Source: Chloroflexota bacterium (GTDB taxonomy: Bacteria > Chloroflexota > Anaerolineae > Anaerolineales > Villigracilaceae). From it: a DNA stretch of 51,201 nucleotides. Below the pieces are notes generated by a model. The model saw nothing but the letters and a program-made list of their open reading frames with translations, ran no database searches and was not told the DNA's origin. Both the position numbers and the translations under genes were made by a program. This document shows positions 11,044 through 19,564 of this stretch, one piece after another. How positions within the stretch are numbered: position 1 is the first letter of the stretch; the number at the start of each line of letters is the position of its first letter. The stretch is taken from positions 1 through 51,201 of the forward strand of contig JACPVF010000001.1 of assembly GCA_016191845.1 (NCBI GenBank), in the 5' to 3' direction.

Positions 11044-11049
11044 ATTATA
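11044..11049 (-). promoter_or_regulatory. -10 box of the EamA gene
   Basis: TATAAT on the minus strand, with nine bases between it and the ATG at 11034. The expected +1 falls at or next to the start codon. Confidence 0.5.
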
Positions 11050-11058
11050 TTCGAGAAT

Positions 11059-11090
11059 CAAAACTTCCCTCTATCGAGAGGGAAGTTTTG
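11059..11090 (-). terminator. Terminator after FabH-like gene
   Basis: CAAAACTTCCCTCT pairs perfectly with AGAGGGAAGTTTTG around ATCG. On the minus strand it lies 18 bases after the stop of the FabH-like gene and ends in a T-run, so the EamA gene has its own transcript. Confidence 0.8.
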
Positions 11091-11107
11091 ATGTAGGTCA
11101 AAGATGA

Positions 11108-12349
11108 TTATCCGCCGAGTTCCACAGCCAGGGTGTCGTAGTAGGTGCCTGCGCCGAAACCGTCGATCAGGATGTGATCACCAGGTTTGAGTTCAGGTAA
11201 CTTACGCAGGAAGGCGATCATGTTCGAGGCCGCACTGACGTTGCCGAAGTCGTTCAACAGCCACGGCATCGGCAGGCTGATGCCTTCATTTTGCAGGTGC
11301 TTCTGCTTGAGCAGGTTGATCTTGTAATTGGCATGGTGTACGATGGCCACCGCCAGTGACTTTCCGCTCATGCCGAGCTGACTCAGTTTATCCTGATAAG
11401 CTTGGTAGGCATCGCGCACCACCTGCACGCCTGTGCGCACGAAGAGCTTGACCATGCCCATCGGTCCCGCCATGACGATTGAGGAACCATCGACTGGTTC
11501 ATGCATCAGTCCCGCCACGCGGATGTTGGTGGCGTTCGTTTGGGTCACATCGATGTTCCAACCGCCGTCGCTTTTTTGTACTGAATGCGGATAGTTCATT
11601 TGCACTTGCAGAACGCCTTCCGTATCGTACGATTCGAACGAGCGCCCTGCCAGGAACTTCATGGTTTGGTCAGGGATGATGCCAATCACGCCCGCGGCGT
11701 TTCCAAACAATTGCAGGGCATTGGCATCATGCGAGCTGTTCACGAAGCGGCTCAAGCCTTCAATGCCGCCCACCAGCACCTTCTTTCCGCGCAGGCGCTC
11801 GGCAATGTTCTGCGAGAGCCCTTTGTTCTCAGGCAGGTCGGGGTTGAGCGCCAGGTGCAGGCTGCTGACCGATCCGTCGCAGGCCTTGTGGACAGCCACT
11901 TTGAGTGCACGATCAGGGATGCCAGCTGCACGGGCGATGCGGTCGAGGTAATCTTCAGAGATGGGGGCGCTCATACCGATCAAGATGCCTTCCACCTCAG
12001 ACGGATCCCAGTCGCAGGCCAGGGCGGCTTCGCGCAGGAAGCGCGCACCCATCTGTACTTCGAGTTCCAGGTTCTCTTCCTTGCTCAAGCTTGTGACGTG
12101 ATGGCGGCTGAGGAAGCCCAACTCAGCGAGATTCAATCGTTCGGAGTCAGGGATGGGGGCACCCAGTCGGCTTTCGAGCATGCGCGGCAGAGAGGCGTTG
12201 TCGTAGCTCTCGCCCCAGGTGCCGTACACGCCGCCAATGCGGACCTGTGGGTTGGTCACGCGTGCCAGACCAAACGGCACACCCTGGCCGATGGGAACGA
12301 CGCCTTTTTCCACGTCGGGTCTTTCAAAGAAGGAGAGGTTGGTTTCCAT
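11108..12349 (-). CDS. FabH-like 3-oxoacyl-ACP synthase / HMG-CoA-synthase superfamily protein
   Basis: The 413-residue protein has the thiolase-fold condensing triad: C157 in H-K-A-C-D-G-S, H339 in V-H-H-A-N-Y, and N371 in N-D-F-G-N-V-S-A-A-S. The C-terminus G-D-H-I-L-I-D-G-F-G-A-G is the usual closing glycine-rich motif. It is about 80 residues longer than FabH, mainly through an N-terminal extension with G-G-V-Y-G-T-W-G-E. No ACP, ketoreductase or other fatty-acid gene is near, so the acyl substrate is unknown. The ATG at 12349 follows AAAGGA by about 11 bases; an alternative start is at 12382. Confidence 0.85.
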   Translation of the reverse strand: METNLSFFERPDVEKGVVPIGQGVPFGLARVTNPQVRIGGVYGTWGESYDNASLPRMLESRLGAPIPDSERLNLAELGFLSRHHVTSLSKEENLELEVQMGARFLREAALACDWDPSEVEGILIGMSAPISEDYLDRIARAAGIPDRALKVAVHKACDGSVSSLHLALNPDLPENKGLSQNIAERLRGKKVLVGGIEGLSRFVNSSHDANALQLFGNAAGVIGIIPDQTMKFLAGRSFESYDTEGVLQVQMNYPHSVQKSDGGWNIDVTQTNATNIRVAGLMHEPVDGSSIVMAGPMGMVKLFVRTGVQVVRDAYQAYQDKLSQLGMSGKSLAVAIVHHANYKINLLKQKHLQNEGISLPMPWLLNDFGNVSAASNMIAFLRKLPELKPGDHILIDGFGAGTYYDTLAVELGG

Positions 12350-12554
12350 AGTCTCTAATCCTTTCGTCTCATGAATAGGCAAACACTATGGAGGCGGGAA
12401 AGTTGCTCTTCTGAAGCTTCGCGTAGTCACTTTGGATTTGGAGGTCAGATGAAGATAGCAGAATAGATCTACATGGACCTTGGACTGACACTGACCCTTA
12501 GCCTGCTACTCCGCCCTTGGGCGGAATCCGTTGATAGGGTTAGGTGGAAGGAAC

Positions 12555-13202
12555 TTACATTCCGTGATCATGGACTACGCTGGCAGGTGTGATGCTGCGA
12601 TAGTACAGCCCATCCCTGGCTTGGAATCCCATGCGCTTGAGGTAAGCCTCGTGGCGCGGAATGCCAGGCTCGGAGGTGAAACAGGTAATGCCGCGCTGGC
12701 GGAAGAATTCGGCGCTTTCCTCGAACAGGAAACGGCCCGCGCGAAAATCGCGGTAACCAGGAATGACGAAATCGAGCACTACGCGGGCCTTGTCACCTTC
12801 CTGATGGACGACCAGTGCCCCCGCGGGCACCATGTTTCGCAATACAAAAACCGCCACATCCTCGGGGTGGGGATCGATTTTGTAGTTAGGGAAGTATTCG
12901 GCCACGCCCTCGCGATAATACTCGACGAAACTCTTGAGGTAGGCACTGTCAGGGCGCACCTCGAGCAGTTTGAAGTAATCCTTCTGTTGCCACATCTGGA
13001 TGAGGTAGTAGATGTCAATGCCGACGATCAGGCTGTTGAGCGCGGCCACGGGGTAGGCTTGGATCAGCAGTCCGTATATCAGTAGGGTCAAAGCACCGAA
13101 GACGTTGATCAGCCGCAGCCGCAACAGGGACTTCATGGTCATCGAAATCCCCACCAGCGCCGAGCCTAGATAGCCGATGAGTTGTAATTGTTCCTGGGTC
13201 AT
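12555..13202 (-). CDS. YgjV-like membrane domain fused to GNAT acetyltransferase domain
   Basis: Residues 1-72 of this 215-residue protein form three hydrophobic segments and resemble the small YgjV inner-membrane family (L-G-S-A-L-V-G-I-S-M-T-M-K-S...). Residues 75-215 look like a GNAT acyltransferase: V-A-V-F-V-L-R-N-M-V-P-A-G, then V-V-L-D-F-V-I-P-G-Y-R-D-F, and the closing E-A-Y-L-K-R-M-G-F. The canonical Q/R-x-x-G-x-G/A acetyl-CoA loop is weak (Y-R-D-F-R-A-G-R), so activity is uncertain. AAGGAA lies about 10 bases before the ATG. It sits 17 bases downstream of arfB and is likely co-transcribed. Confidence 0.75.
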   Translation of the reverse strand: MTQEQLQLIGYLGSALVGISMTMKSLLRLRLINVFGALTLLIYGLLIQAYPVAALNSLIVGIDIYYLIQMWQQKDYFKLLEVRPDSAYLKSFVEYYREGVAEYFPNYKIDPHPEDVAVFVLRNMVPAGALVVHQEGDKARVVLDFVIPGYRDFRAGRFLFEESAEFFRQRGITCFTSEPGIPRHEAYLKRMGFQARDGLYYRSITPASVVHDHGM

Positions 13203-13219
13203 TTTGTTTTATTTCCTTA

Positions 13220-13642
13220 TTAATCGAATCGGCTTTCCCGCCTGGTCTTCTTGACCTCACTGCGGATCTTCTTGGCCTTCAGTCGTTCCTCTTTCGAGGC
13301 CAGGGTGGGACGGGTGGCGCGGCGTTTCTTCGGCTTTTGGGCCGCCTTGCGGACCAGCTCTGTGAAGCGCAGGATTGCATCCGCGCGATTGCCCTCCTGG
13401 GTGCGATAGTGTTTGGCTTCAAGGACTAGAACTCCATCAGCGGTGACGCGCGAGCCGCCAAGGTGAATCAGCCGTGCCTTGACCTCTTCGGTCAGGGACG
13501 AAGATCCGCGCACGTCGAAGCGCAATTGCACGGCCGTGGATACCTTGTTGACGTTTTGTCCGCCTGGGCCGCTGGCGCGTATGAAGTCAATCTGTAACTC
13601 GTGTTCGTCGATGGAGAGGGTGGGGGTGATTTCCAGCATCAT
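13220..13642 (-). CDS. arfB: Alternative ribosome-rescue factor ArfB (peptidyl-tRNA hydrolase)
   Basis: The 140-residue protein contains the class-I release-factor motif G-G-Q in R-A-S-G-P-G-G-Q-N-V-N-K and a basic C-terminal tail rich in Lys and Arg. That tail enters the empty mRNA channel of stalled ribosomes in ArfB/YaeJ. It frees the peptide when no stop codon is present. Length is that of ArfB, not of RF1/RF2. Two ATG codons lie together at 13642 and 13639; a TTG at 13657 is less likely. No clear Shine-Dalgarno is seen. Confidence 0.92.
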   Translation of the reverse strand: MMLEITPTLSIDEHELQIDFIRASGPGGQNVNKVSTAVQLRFDVRGSSSLTEEVKARLIHLGGSRVTADGVLVLEAKHYRTQEGNRADAILRFTELVRKAAQKPKKRRATRPTLASKEERLKAKKIRSEVKKTRRESRFD

Positions 13643-13663
13643 TTTATTTTGCCACAAAAATCG

Positions 13664-13692
13664 CGCTGAGGGAGCAGAGCGAAGTCGAAGCG
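13664..13692. repeat. Partial copy of intergenic palindrome family
   Basis: CGCGCTGAGGGAGC...GAAGTCGAAGCG matches the outer arms of the GCCCTGAGCGGAG...GCAGTCGAAGGGC repeat found repeatedly from 22 to 46 kb. It lies between the MFS and arfB genes. Confidence 0.7.
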
Positions 13693-13696
13693 CAAA

Positions 13697-15019
13697 TTAC
13701 TTCGTAATGCGCGGCGCGAGCAGCCACAAAACAAACAGGATCCCGCCCCCGAGCAGGAACGGCACGGGCGCTCCCAACCACTGAAAGAGCGACCCGTAAA
13801 ACAGGGGAGCGACCATATTGGCCGCGCTGTACATGCCTGCCGAGATGCCGAGGATGCCGCCTACTTCATGCTTGTCCGTTGATTTGGTAATCAGACTATT
13901 AATGGCGGGATGCAGCACACCGCCACCCAATGCAGCGGGGAAACTGGCCACCATCAGCCACAGGATGCCGAACCAGCCGCGTGCGGCCTGGTCGGGCAAT
14001 TGGATGTGGATGACCTGTCCCGATACCCGCTGAGTTAACTCGCCTGACAGGCTGGCCAACACCCTGGCCTGGTCATACCACGGGACGGGGACAGCAGGCG
14101 TCAGTCCCGTGCCGAGCAGGCCCAGTGCCAACGCTCCCAGCCCGAGCAGGACCAGCCAGCGGTCGCCTTTGGCGCGCGACCAGCGTCCGATCAGTCCACC
14201 CTGGATGATGATGATCAACACACCTGCCAGCGCCAGCAATCCTGAGGTGTCGCGCGCATCCATGCCGAGGCGGTTGAGCGTGAAGACCGCAAAGAGTTGT
14301 TCGTAGCCGCCAAAGGCCAGTTGATAGAAGAACATCAAGATTAGCAGAAAGCCGATGGTGGGGCGCCCCAGCGCCTGGAACATGGCTTGGAATGTGAATG
14401 GACGCCTGCGAGCAGCGGTGGGGTCCACGCCCTCGACCAGAGTTTCCTTGAACCAGAAGGTCGTCAGCAGGATGGACATCAGCGAAAAGAAGGCAGCGGT
14501 GAAAGCCACAGCTTGATAATTTTGTCCAGTGGCTGCCAGCACGATGAGTGCCAAGATAGGCCCTAGCACAAAGCCGACGCCGAAAGCCGCACCGATCAGC
14601 CCCAGGCCCTGGGTACGGGTTTTCTCGGTGGTGCTATCGGCTATGGCGGCCTGGGCCATGGCTACGTTCGCTCCGGAAAGCCCGTCGATGATGCGCGAGA
14701 GGAAGAGCAGCGGCAGACTGCTGGCGAATCCCAACAGGAGGAATCCGCCCAGAGTCCCCATCTGGCTGACAACCAGAACAGGTTTGCGCCCAAAACGGTC
14801 GGAGAGACGACCCAGCAGTGGCGCGCCCAGGAATTGCATGGCTGGATAAGCCGCCTGCAGGAAACCGATGGTCAGCGCGTCTGCGCCAAAGCGGGCTGCG
14901 TACAACGGTAGTAGCGGGATGATGATGGACAGGCCCATCAGGTCCACCAACACGATTACCAGCACGGGCAGGACGCGCTTGAAGTCCAGCTTATCTGAGG
15001 AGGTTTCAGGAGTGGTCAT
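13697..15019 (-). CDS. MFS transporter (TetA/multidrug-exporter-like)
   Basis: The 440-residue protein has about twelve membrane segments. MFS motif A is G-R-L-S-D-R-F-G-R-K-P-V between TM2 and TM3, and the TM5 antiporter motif resembles G-A-A-F-G-V-G-F-V-L-G-P. Both are typical of proton-driven drug exporters of the DHA1 group. An insert of about 50 residues (W-Y-D-Q-A-R-V-L-A...) lies between TM8 and TM9. The ATG at 15019 is chosen; the frame continues upstream only into a terminator hairpin. The substrate is unknown. Confidence 0.88.
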   Translation of the reverse strand: MTTPETSSDKLDFKRVLPVLVIVLVDLMGLSIIIPLLPLYAARFGADALTIGFLQAAYPAMQFLGAPLLGRLSDRFGRKPVLVVSQMGTLGGFLLLGFASSLPLLFLSRIIDGLSGANVAMAQAAIADSTTEKTRTQGLGLIGAAFGVGFVLGPILALIVLAATGQNYQAVAFTAAFFSLMSILLTTFWFKETLVEGVDPTAARRRPFTFQAMFQALGRPTIGFLLILMFFYQLAFGGYEQLFAVFTLNRLGMDARDTSGLLALAGVLIIIIQGGLIGRWSRAKGDRWLVLLGLGALALGLLGTGLTPAVPVPWYDQARVLASLSGELTQRVSGQVIHIQLPDQAARGWFGILWLMVASFPAALGGGVLHPAINSLITKSTDKHEVGGILGISAGMYSAANMVAPLFYGSLFQWLGAPVPFLLGGGILFVLWLLAPRITK

Positions 15020-15037
15020 GGAATTTATAAATGCAAA

Positions 15038-15078
15038 ACCCTCCCCCAAATTCCACACTTTGGAATTTGGGGGAGGGT
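15038..15078 (-). terminator. Terminator of the korAB operon
   Basis: A perfect 17-bp stem (15038-15054 with 15062-15078) encloses a seven-base loop. On the minus strand it comes 11 bases after the korB stop and is followed by TTTTG, so it separates korB from the MFS gene. Confidence 0.85.
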
Positions 15079-15088
15079 AGGTTAAGGG

Positions 15089-16144
15089 TTAGAACATCAT
15101 CGCGTTGATGCGATCGATCGACTCGCGGCTGGGGCGCAGGTCCGCTTCGGCCAGGCGGTTGAGCGGGGTGTCCACCAGGTTGTAAGTGTCGGTCAGGGAC
15201 GGCTTGCTCGGCTCGACGTAGATCAGGCCTGTGATCAGCCAGTTCTCGCGCTGAGCCTCTTCGAGCATCCTGAGCGCCTCCCAACGATGGGTGGGATTGT
15301 AGTCCTTGTCGAGGTTCTTCAACACGATGGTCGAGCCGTCGTGCAGTTCCACCTCGCGGATCTCGCCGTCCTGCATATCGGCTTCGAGCATGATCTCGTT
15401 GCGGGCGGGGATGAAGGAGATCTCGTGCAGGGGGGCCTCATGATCCTTGCCCCAGGTGTAGGAGTGCACGGCATTGTCCTGGTTGTTGAAGGTCACGCAC
15501 GGACTGATGATGTCCAGCACGGCGATGCCGTTATGCGCCAGCGCCGCCTTGAGCAATTCCTTGACCTGCTTGGGGTTGCCCGCAAACGAACGAGCCACGA
15601 AGGTGGCATTCGAGGCAATGGCCTCCATGCAGATATCGATGGGCAGGTATTGGTTGACGCCCTGCTTCTTGAGCGTGAGCCCCACCTCGGCGGTGGCCGA
15701 GAACTGGCCCTTGGTCAGGCCGTACACACCGTTGTTCTCAACGACGTAGACCATGTTCACGTTGCGGCGCACCGCATGCTTGAACTGACCCATGCCGATG
15801 CTGGCCGTGTCGCCGTCGCCCGAGACGCCGATGCCGCGGATGGTGTGATCGCCGAACAGGGCGCCCGTCGCCACCGAGGGCATGCGTCCGTGCAGGCCGT
15901 TGAAGCCGAACGAACGGTTGAGGAAATAGGTCGGCGATTTGCTCGAGCAGCCGATGCCGCTGAACTTGGCTACGCTGTCGGGCGAAATATTCATTTCGTA
16001 CAGGGCCGAAATGATCTGGTTCGAGATCGAGTTATGTCCACAACCCTGGCACAGAGTGCTGGGGTTGCCGCGATAGTCATTCTTGGAAAGGCCGACGGCG
16101 TTGACCTGGATGTTCGCGCCAGCCATGGGAAGCGTATCAGTCAT
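15089..16144 (-). CDS. korB: 2-oxoacid:ferredoxin oxidoreductase, beta subunit
   Basis: The 351-residue subunit binds thiamine pyrophosphate: C-Q-G-C-G-H near residue 34, G-I-G-C-S-S, and the TPP/Mg motif G-D-G-D-T-A-S-I-G...N-N-G-V-Y-G. With the alpha subunit it oxidises a 2-oxoacid to acyl-CoA and reduces ferredoxin. RBS AAGGAGAT precedes the ATG. The gene starts 27 bases after korA. Both 2-oxoglutarate and pyruvate or branched 2-oxoacids are possible substrates; the two-subunit form favours the Kor type. Confidence 0.93.
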   Translation of the reverse strand: MTDTLPMAGANIQVNAVGLSKNDYRGNPSTLCQGCGHNSISNQIISALYEMNISPDSVAKFSGIGCSSKSPTYFLNRSFGFNGLHGRMPSVATGALFGDHTIRGIGVSGDGDTASIGMGQFKHAVRRNVNMVYVVENNGVYGLTKGQFSATAEVGLTLKKQGVNQYLPIDICMEAIASNATFVARSFAGNPKQVKELLKAALAHNGIAVLDIISPCVTFNNQDNAVHSYTWGKDHEAPLHEISFIPARNEIMLEADMQDGEIREVELHDGSTIVLKNLDKDYNPTHRWEALRMLEEAQRENWLITGLIYVEPSKPSLTDTYNLVDTPLNRLAEADLRPSRESIDRINAMMF

Positions 16145-16171
16145 GTCATTATCTCCTTGTTACCGTTCAGG

Positions 16172-18160
16172 CTACTTCCTGGATTTCTTTGCCGCAGCGG
16201 ACTTCTTGGCCGTCGATTTGGGCGCGGCTTTCTTGATGGGTTTCTTCGCTGCCGCCTTCGTGGACTTCGAGGCGGGCTTGGCCTTAGGGGCCTTTTTCGC
16301 CGCTATCGCCTTGGTCGGCTTCGAAGCGGCCTTTGCGGCGGCAGGCTTTTTGTACTTCGCCAGGATGCCTTCACGCACCCACTTGGCGGAGGCGGGCATG
16401 CCATCACCGTAGGCCACCGAGACCAGCCTGGTCGCCAGGGCGGGATATTCCACCGTCAGCAATTGATACATCTGGCCGTCGCGATTCATGTCCACCACGA
16501 AAGTCACCTCGTGCTTGGTGATGAACTTCTTGACCTCATCGGTGAAGGGCAGGGCGCGCACGCGCAGGAAATCGGCCTTGATGCCGTTTTCCTTGTCAAG
16601 CAGGTAGCGGGCTTCTTCCACCGCGGACTCGGTCGAGCCGTAGGCGATGATGCCGATGGTTGCGCCGCGCATCGCATGGAGCACGGGTGCCGGGACGTAC
16701 TTCTTGGCCGTCTCGTATTTCTTTTTCAGACGGTCCATGTTGCGCAGCCAGATGGAGGCTTCCTCGCTGTATTTGGCGTATTCGTCGTGGCCTGTTCCGC
16801 GCAGGAAGTAGGCCGCCAGCGGATGCTTGTTGCCAGGGAAGGTGCGATAGGTCACCCCATCGCCGTCCACGTCGAGGTAGCGGCCCCAATTGCCCTTGAG
16901 TTCTTCGAGGTCCTTTTCCCACAGCACCTTGCCGCGGTCCATTGGAGTCTCGGGGTAGGCAAAGGGCTTGCTCATCCACTGATTCATGCCCATGTCCAGA
17001 TCGCTCAGCACGAGGACGGGGGTCTGCAGCCGTTCGGCGACGTCCAGCGACTTCCAGCCGAACTCGAAGCACTCGTCCACGCCGCCAGGCAGCAGGATGA
17101 CCTGCTGGGTGTCGCCGTGGCCCATGAAGGCGGAGAAGGACAGGTCGCCCTGGGAGGTGCGGGTGGGGAGGCCCGTCGAGGGGCCGATGCGCTGCACATC
17201 CCAGACCACCACGGGCACTTCAGCGTAATACGCCAGGCCCATGAACTCGGTCATCAGCGAAAGGCCAGGGCCCGAGGTGGAGGTCATCGAGCGCAGGCCG
17301 CTCCAGGCCGCACCGATGGTCATGCCGATGGCGGCCAGTTCGTCCTCGGCCTGCACTACGGCGTAGGTATGTTTTCCGTCTTCACGCTTGCGCAGCATGG
17401 GAAGGTATTCGTTGAGCGACTCCGCCAGAGATGAGGCTGGCGTGATCGGATACCAGGCTGCAAACTGCAGGCCGCCGTAGATCGAGCCCAACGCGCCCGC
17501 GGTGTTGCCATCGGCCATGATCAGGCCGTGGGTCTTGTCCATGGCTTCGACGTAGAAGGGATCCTTCTTTTCGAGATTGGCCTTGGCCCATTCCGCGCCC
17601 GCCACGACGGCGTCATAGTTGAGCGCGATCGGCTTTTCCTTGCCCTTGAAGTGGAAGGTCAGCGCCGCGCGGATCGTTTCGAGATCCATGCCGATCATCT
17701 GGGCCAGCACGCCCACATAGATCATGTTCGAGACCAGGTCGCGCAGGTTGGCGGGCAGATCCTTCTGCTCGCGGATCAACTGCTTGATGGGCATGGCGTA
17801 CACGGTGATATCGTCACGCGTAATGGGTTGCTTGATATCGTCCGCGTAGAAGAACGCTCCGCCAGGCTGCACATCCGCCAGGTCGCGGGCGAAGGAGTTG
17901 GGATTCATCGTGATGACGATCTCGCGTTCGTCACGGCGTGCCACAAAGCCGTCCTTGTTGACGCGGATGGTGTACCAGGTTGGCAGGCCCTGAATGTTCG
18001 ACGGGAACAGGTTCTTGCCCGAAACGGGGATGCCCATCTTGAAAATGGCTCGCAGGATGGTGTTGTTGGCTGTCGAACTGCCCGAGCCGTTGACGGTCCC
18101 GACCGTGATCGAAAAATCGTTCACGATGCGCGCTGGGGTTGTGGTGCTGTTTACAGACAT
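16172..18160 (-). CDS. korA: 2-oxoacid:ferredoxin oxidoreductase, fused gamma-alpha subunit with histone-like tail
   Basis: The 662-residue protein has a gamma domain first (residues about 1-190, G-T-V-N-G-S-G-S-S-T-A-N), then the pyrimidine-binding alpha domain with Y-P-I-T-P-A-S-S-L-A-E and T-S-G-P-G-L-S-L-M. This is the usual gamma-alpha fusion of two-subunit enzymes. After residue about 601 the family homology stops and a 61-residue tail of almost only Lys, Ala, Pro, Ser and Thr (22 lysines) follows, resembling histone H1 or AlgP-type tails. The tail is in frame and ends at a normal stop. RBS AAAGGAGC precedes the ATG. It is 22 bases downstream of the GntR-type gene. Confidence 0.92.
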   Translation of the reverse strand: MSVNSTTTPARIVNDFSITVGTVNGSGSSTANNTILRAIFKMGIPVSGKNLFPSNIQGLPTWYTIRVNKDGFVARRDEREIVITMNPNSFARDLADVQPGGAFFYADDIKQPITRDDITVYAMPIKQLIREQKDLPANLRDLVSNMIYVGVLAQMIGMDLETIRAALTFHFKGKEKPIALNYDAVVAGAEWAKANLEKKDPFYVEAMDKTHGLIMADGNTAGALGSIYGGLQFAAWYPITPASSLAESLNEYLPMLRKREDGKHTYAVVQAEDELAAIGMTIGAAWSGLRSMTSTSGPGLSLMTEFMGLAYYAEVPVVVWDVQRIGPSTGLPTRTSQGDLSFSAFMGHGDTQQVILLPGGVDECFEFGWKSLDVAERLQTPVLVLSDLDMGMNQWMSKPFAYPETPMDRGKVLWEKDLEELKGNWGRYLDVDGDGVTYRTFPGNKHPLAAYFLRGTGHDEYAKYSEEASIWLRNMDRLKKKYETAKKYVPAPVLHAMRGATIGIIAYGSTESAVEEARYLLDKENGIKADFLRVRALPFTDEVKKFITKHEVTFVVDMNRDGQMYQLLTVEYPALATRLVSVAYGDGMPASAKWVREGILAKYKKPAAAKAASKPTKAIAAKKAPKAKPASKSTKAAAKKPIKKAAPKSTAKKSAAAKKSRK

Positions 18161-18182
18161 GCAATGCTCCTTTGAGATGCAA

Positions 18183-18872
18183 TTATTTTTTTGAAGAAGC
18201 CATCAACTGGAAGATCAGGTCGGTATGTTCGGTGAGGGCCTGATAGCCCGCATCGTAATCGCCCGAGCAAATCGACTCGACCATGCGTTGATGATATTGC
18301 CAGACCTCTTCGAGGTAGTTCAGATCTGTGTAGAAATGCAAACCGACCGCCTCGTACGCGTCCCAATACGCTTCCAGGATTCCTGTGACGAAGGGATTGT
18401 TCAGGCGGCCGTAGATCGACAGGTGTAATTTACGGTGTTCTTTGTGGGGAATTTCAGGCTGAGAGCCGCGCAGTTTTTCCCAGGCGCGGGCAACCAGCTG
18501 ATTCAGTTCAACATGGTCTTCAGGGGTAAGCAGGCGGACGGCCTCGTGCCAGTAGGCAGTTTCGAGGTGACGACGCAGGTCGGCGTATAGGTCGAAGTTT
18601 TGCCTGCTGAGCCGCATGGCATATCCCAAACTCTGGGTGACGGCGGAACGGAAGGTGTAGGGCAGGCGGCGCATCCCCGTGCGCGGCTTGACCTCGACCA
18701 ACCCCAGCGCGCGTGCCACTTCCAATTGCTCCCGCAACGATGCCACGCTGACCCCCAGTTCGCGGCTGAGTTCCGTTAAAGCGGGCAATCCCTGCGATTC
18801 GGCCTCCTCGTGATTGGCCAGGTACCGCATGAACTCAGAGATCGCATCCGTGCCGTTTTTGTCGCGTAGCAT
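18183..18872 (-). CDS. GntR/FadR-family transcriptional regulator
   Basis: The 229-residue protein has an N-terminal winged helix (residues about 10-65, L-P-A-L-T-E-L-S-R-E-L-G-V-S-V-A-S-L-R-E-Q-L-E-V-A-R). A helical FCD ligand domain follows, with H-x-x-L-H-x-x-I-Y-G-R-L-N-N-P and the closing H-T-D-L-I. FCD proteins respond to organic acids or amino-acid breakdown products. Being first in the transcript with korA and korB (22-base gap) suggests it controls this 2-oxoacid oxidation operon and itself. The ligand is not predictable. Confidence 0.88.
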   Translation of the reverse strand: MLRDKNGTDAISEFMRYLANHEEAESQGLPALTELSRELGVSVASLREQLEVARALGLVEVKPRTGMRRLPYTFRSAVTQSLGYAMRLSRQNFDLYADLRRHLETAYWHEAVRLLTPEDHVELNQLVARAWEKLRGSQPEIPHKEHRKLHLSIYGRLNNPFVTGILEAYWDAYEAVGLHFYTDLNYLEEVWQYHQRMVESICSGDYDAGYQALTEHTDLIFQLMASSKK

Positions 18873-18882
18873 GTCAATACTT

Positions 18883-18892
18883 TGATTAATCA
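18883..18892. promoter_or_regulatory. Candidate operator for the GntR regulator
   Basis: The perfect palindrome TGATTAATCA lies 11 bases before the regulator start, in an AT-rich stretch. Its position fits autoregulation; no second copy was found to support it. Confidence 0.35.
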
Positions 18893-18970
18893 GATTATTC
18901 CAATTATTCTTAGGATTGCAGTATACGACTGGACGGCGGGTTCGTCAAGAGAAAGGGAGCAAAATAGAAA

Positions 18971-18990
18971 AGCCGCCCGAGCGGGCGGCT
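18971..18990 (-). terminator. Terminator of the thioredoxin-fusion gene
   Basis: AGCCGCCC pairs with GGGCGGCT around four bases. On the minus strand it follows the gene stop by 11 bases and leads into TTTCTATTTT. Confidence 0.85.
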
Positions 18991-19001
18991 CCTACGAACG
19001 T

Positions 19002-19520
19002 CTATTTTGTGGCGCGGGCGTTTTTCCACCAACCTGTCAGCGCGCGCCAGATGGGGCAGCGATCATACACACCCAGGAACATGACGACTGCTCCAAGGGG
19101 AATCAGCGGCCAAAGATTGTACTGGAAGCCCAGCCAGGCGACGAATCCGCCTGCCAGAAGACGGAAGGCACGGTCAAAGGTGCTCATCGCTGCTGGGGCA
19201 GGGGCCGCCTCTCCTGCTGCCAATTGGGCAAACATCTCGCGGTAGCCCGCCTCAGAGCGAGCGCCCGTCTGACGCAGGACCTGCTTCCCGTCGCGGTACA
19301 CAATCAGGGTCGGGATGGCCATGATGCCGAGGGAGCGCAGCAGGTCAGGACTCTGGTCCGCATCCACTTCGAGAAAGTCCACACGGCCCTGATATTCCTT
19401 GGCCAGTTTATGTAGGATGGGGCTGATCATCTTGCAGGGACCGCACCAGGTGGCCCAGAAATCCACCACCACAGGATTGCCATGAGACTTGATTTCGGTT
19501 TCGAATTGTTGAATGTCCAT
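19002..19520 (-). CDS. Thioredoxin domain fused to DUF2892-type membrane domain
   Basis: Residues 1-105 form a thioredoxin with active site W-C26-G-P-C29-K and the cis-proline motif A-I-P-T. After an Ala/Pro linker, residues about 112-172 contain two hydrophobic segments and D-R-C-P-I-W-R-A-L, matching the DUF2892 membrane domain also found in YgaP-like rhodanese proteins. The enzyme is therefore probably a membrane-anchored thiol reductant facing the cytoplasm (inference; no signal peptide). The gene is flanked by its own terminator and that of degV, so it seems monocistronic. Confidence 0.87.
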   Translation of the reverse strand: MDIQQFETEIKSHGNPVVVDFWATWCGPCKMISPILHKLAKEYQGRVDFLEVDADQSPDLLRSLGIMAIPTLIVYRDGKQVLRQTGARSEAGYREMFAQLAAGEAAPAPAAMSTFDRAFRLLAGGFVAWLGFQYNLWPLIPLGAVVMFLGVYDRCPIWRALTGWWKNARATK

Positions 19521-19564
19521 GCCAATTGGATGTGCAGGGGAATGGAAAGTTGCAAAGAAAAAAT

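Noticed and set aside
12511-12526. TCCGCCC/GGGCGGA hairpin as a terminator for the YgjV-GNAT gene
   Set aside because: Only a short stem with no T-run; not strong enough to list.
15287-17434. A 715-residue open frame on the plus strand opposite korA and korB
   Set aside because: It is the antisense shadow of two well-identified genes with their own ribosome sites; its translation is His/Gly/Val-rich with no domain pattern.
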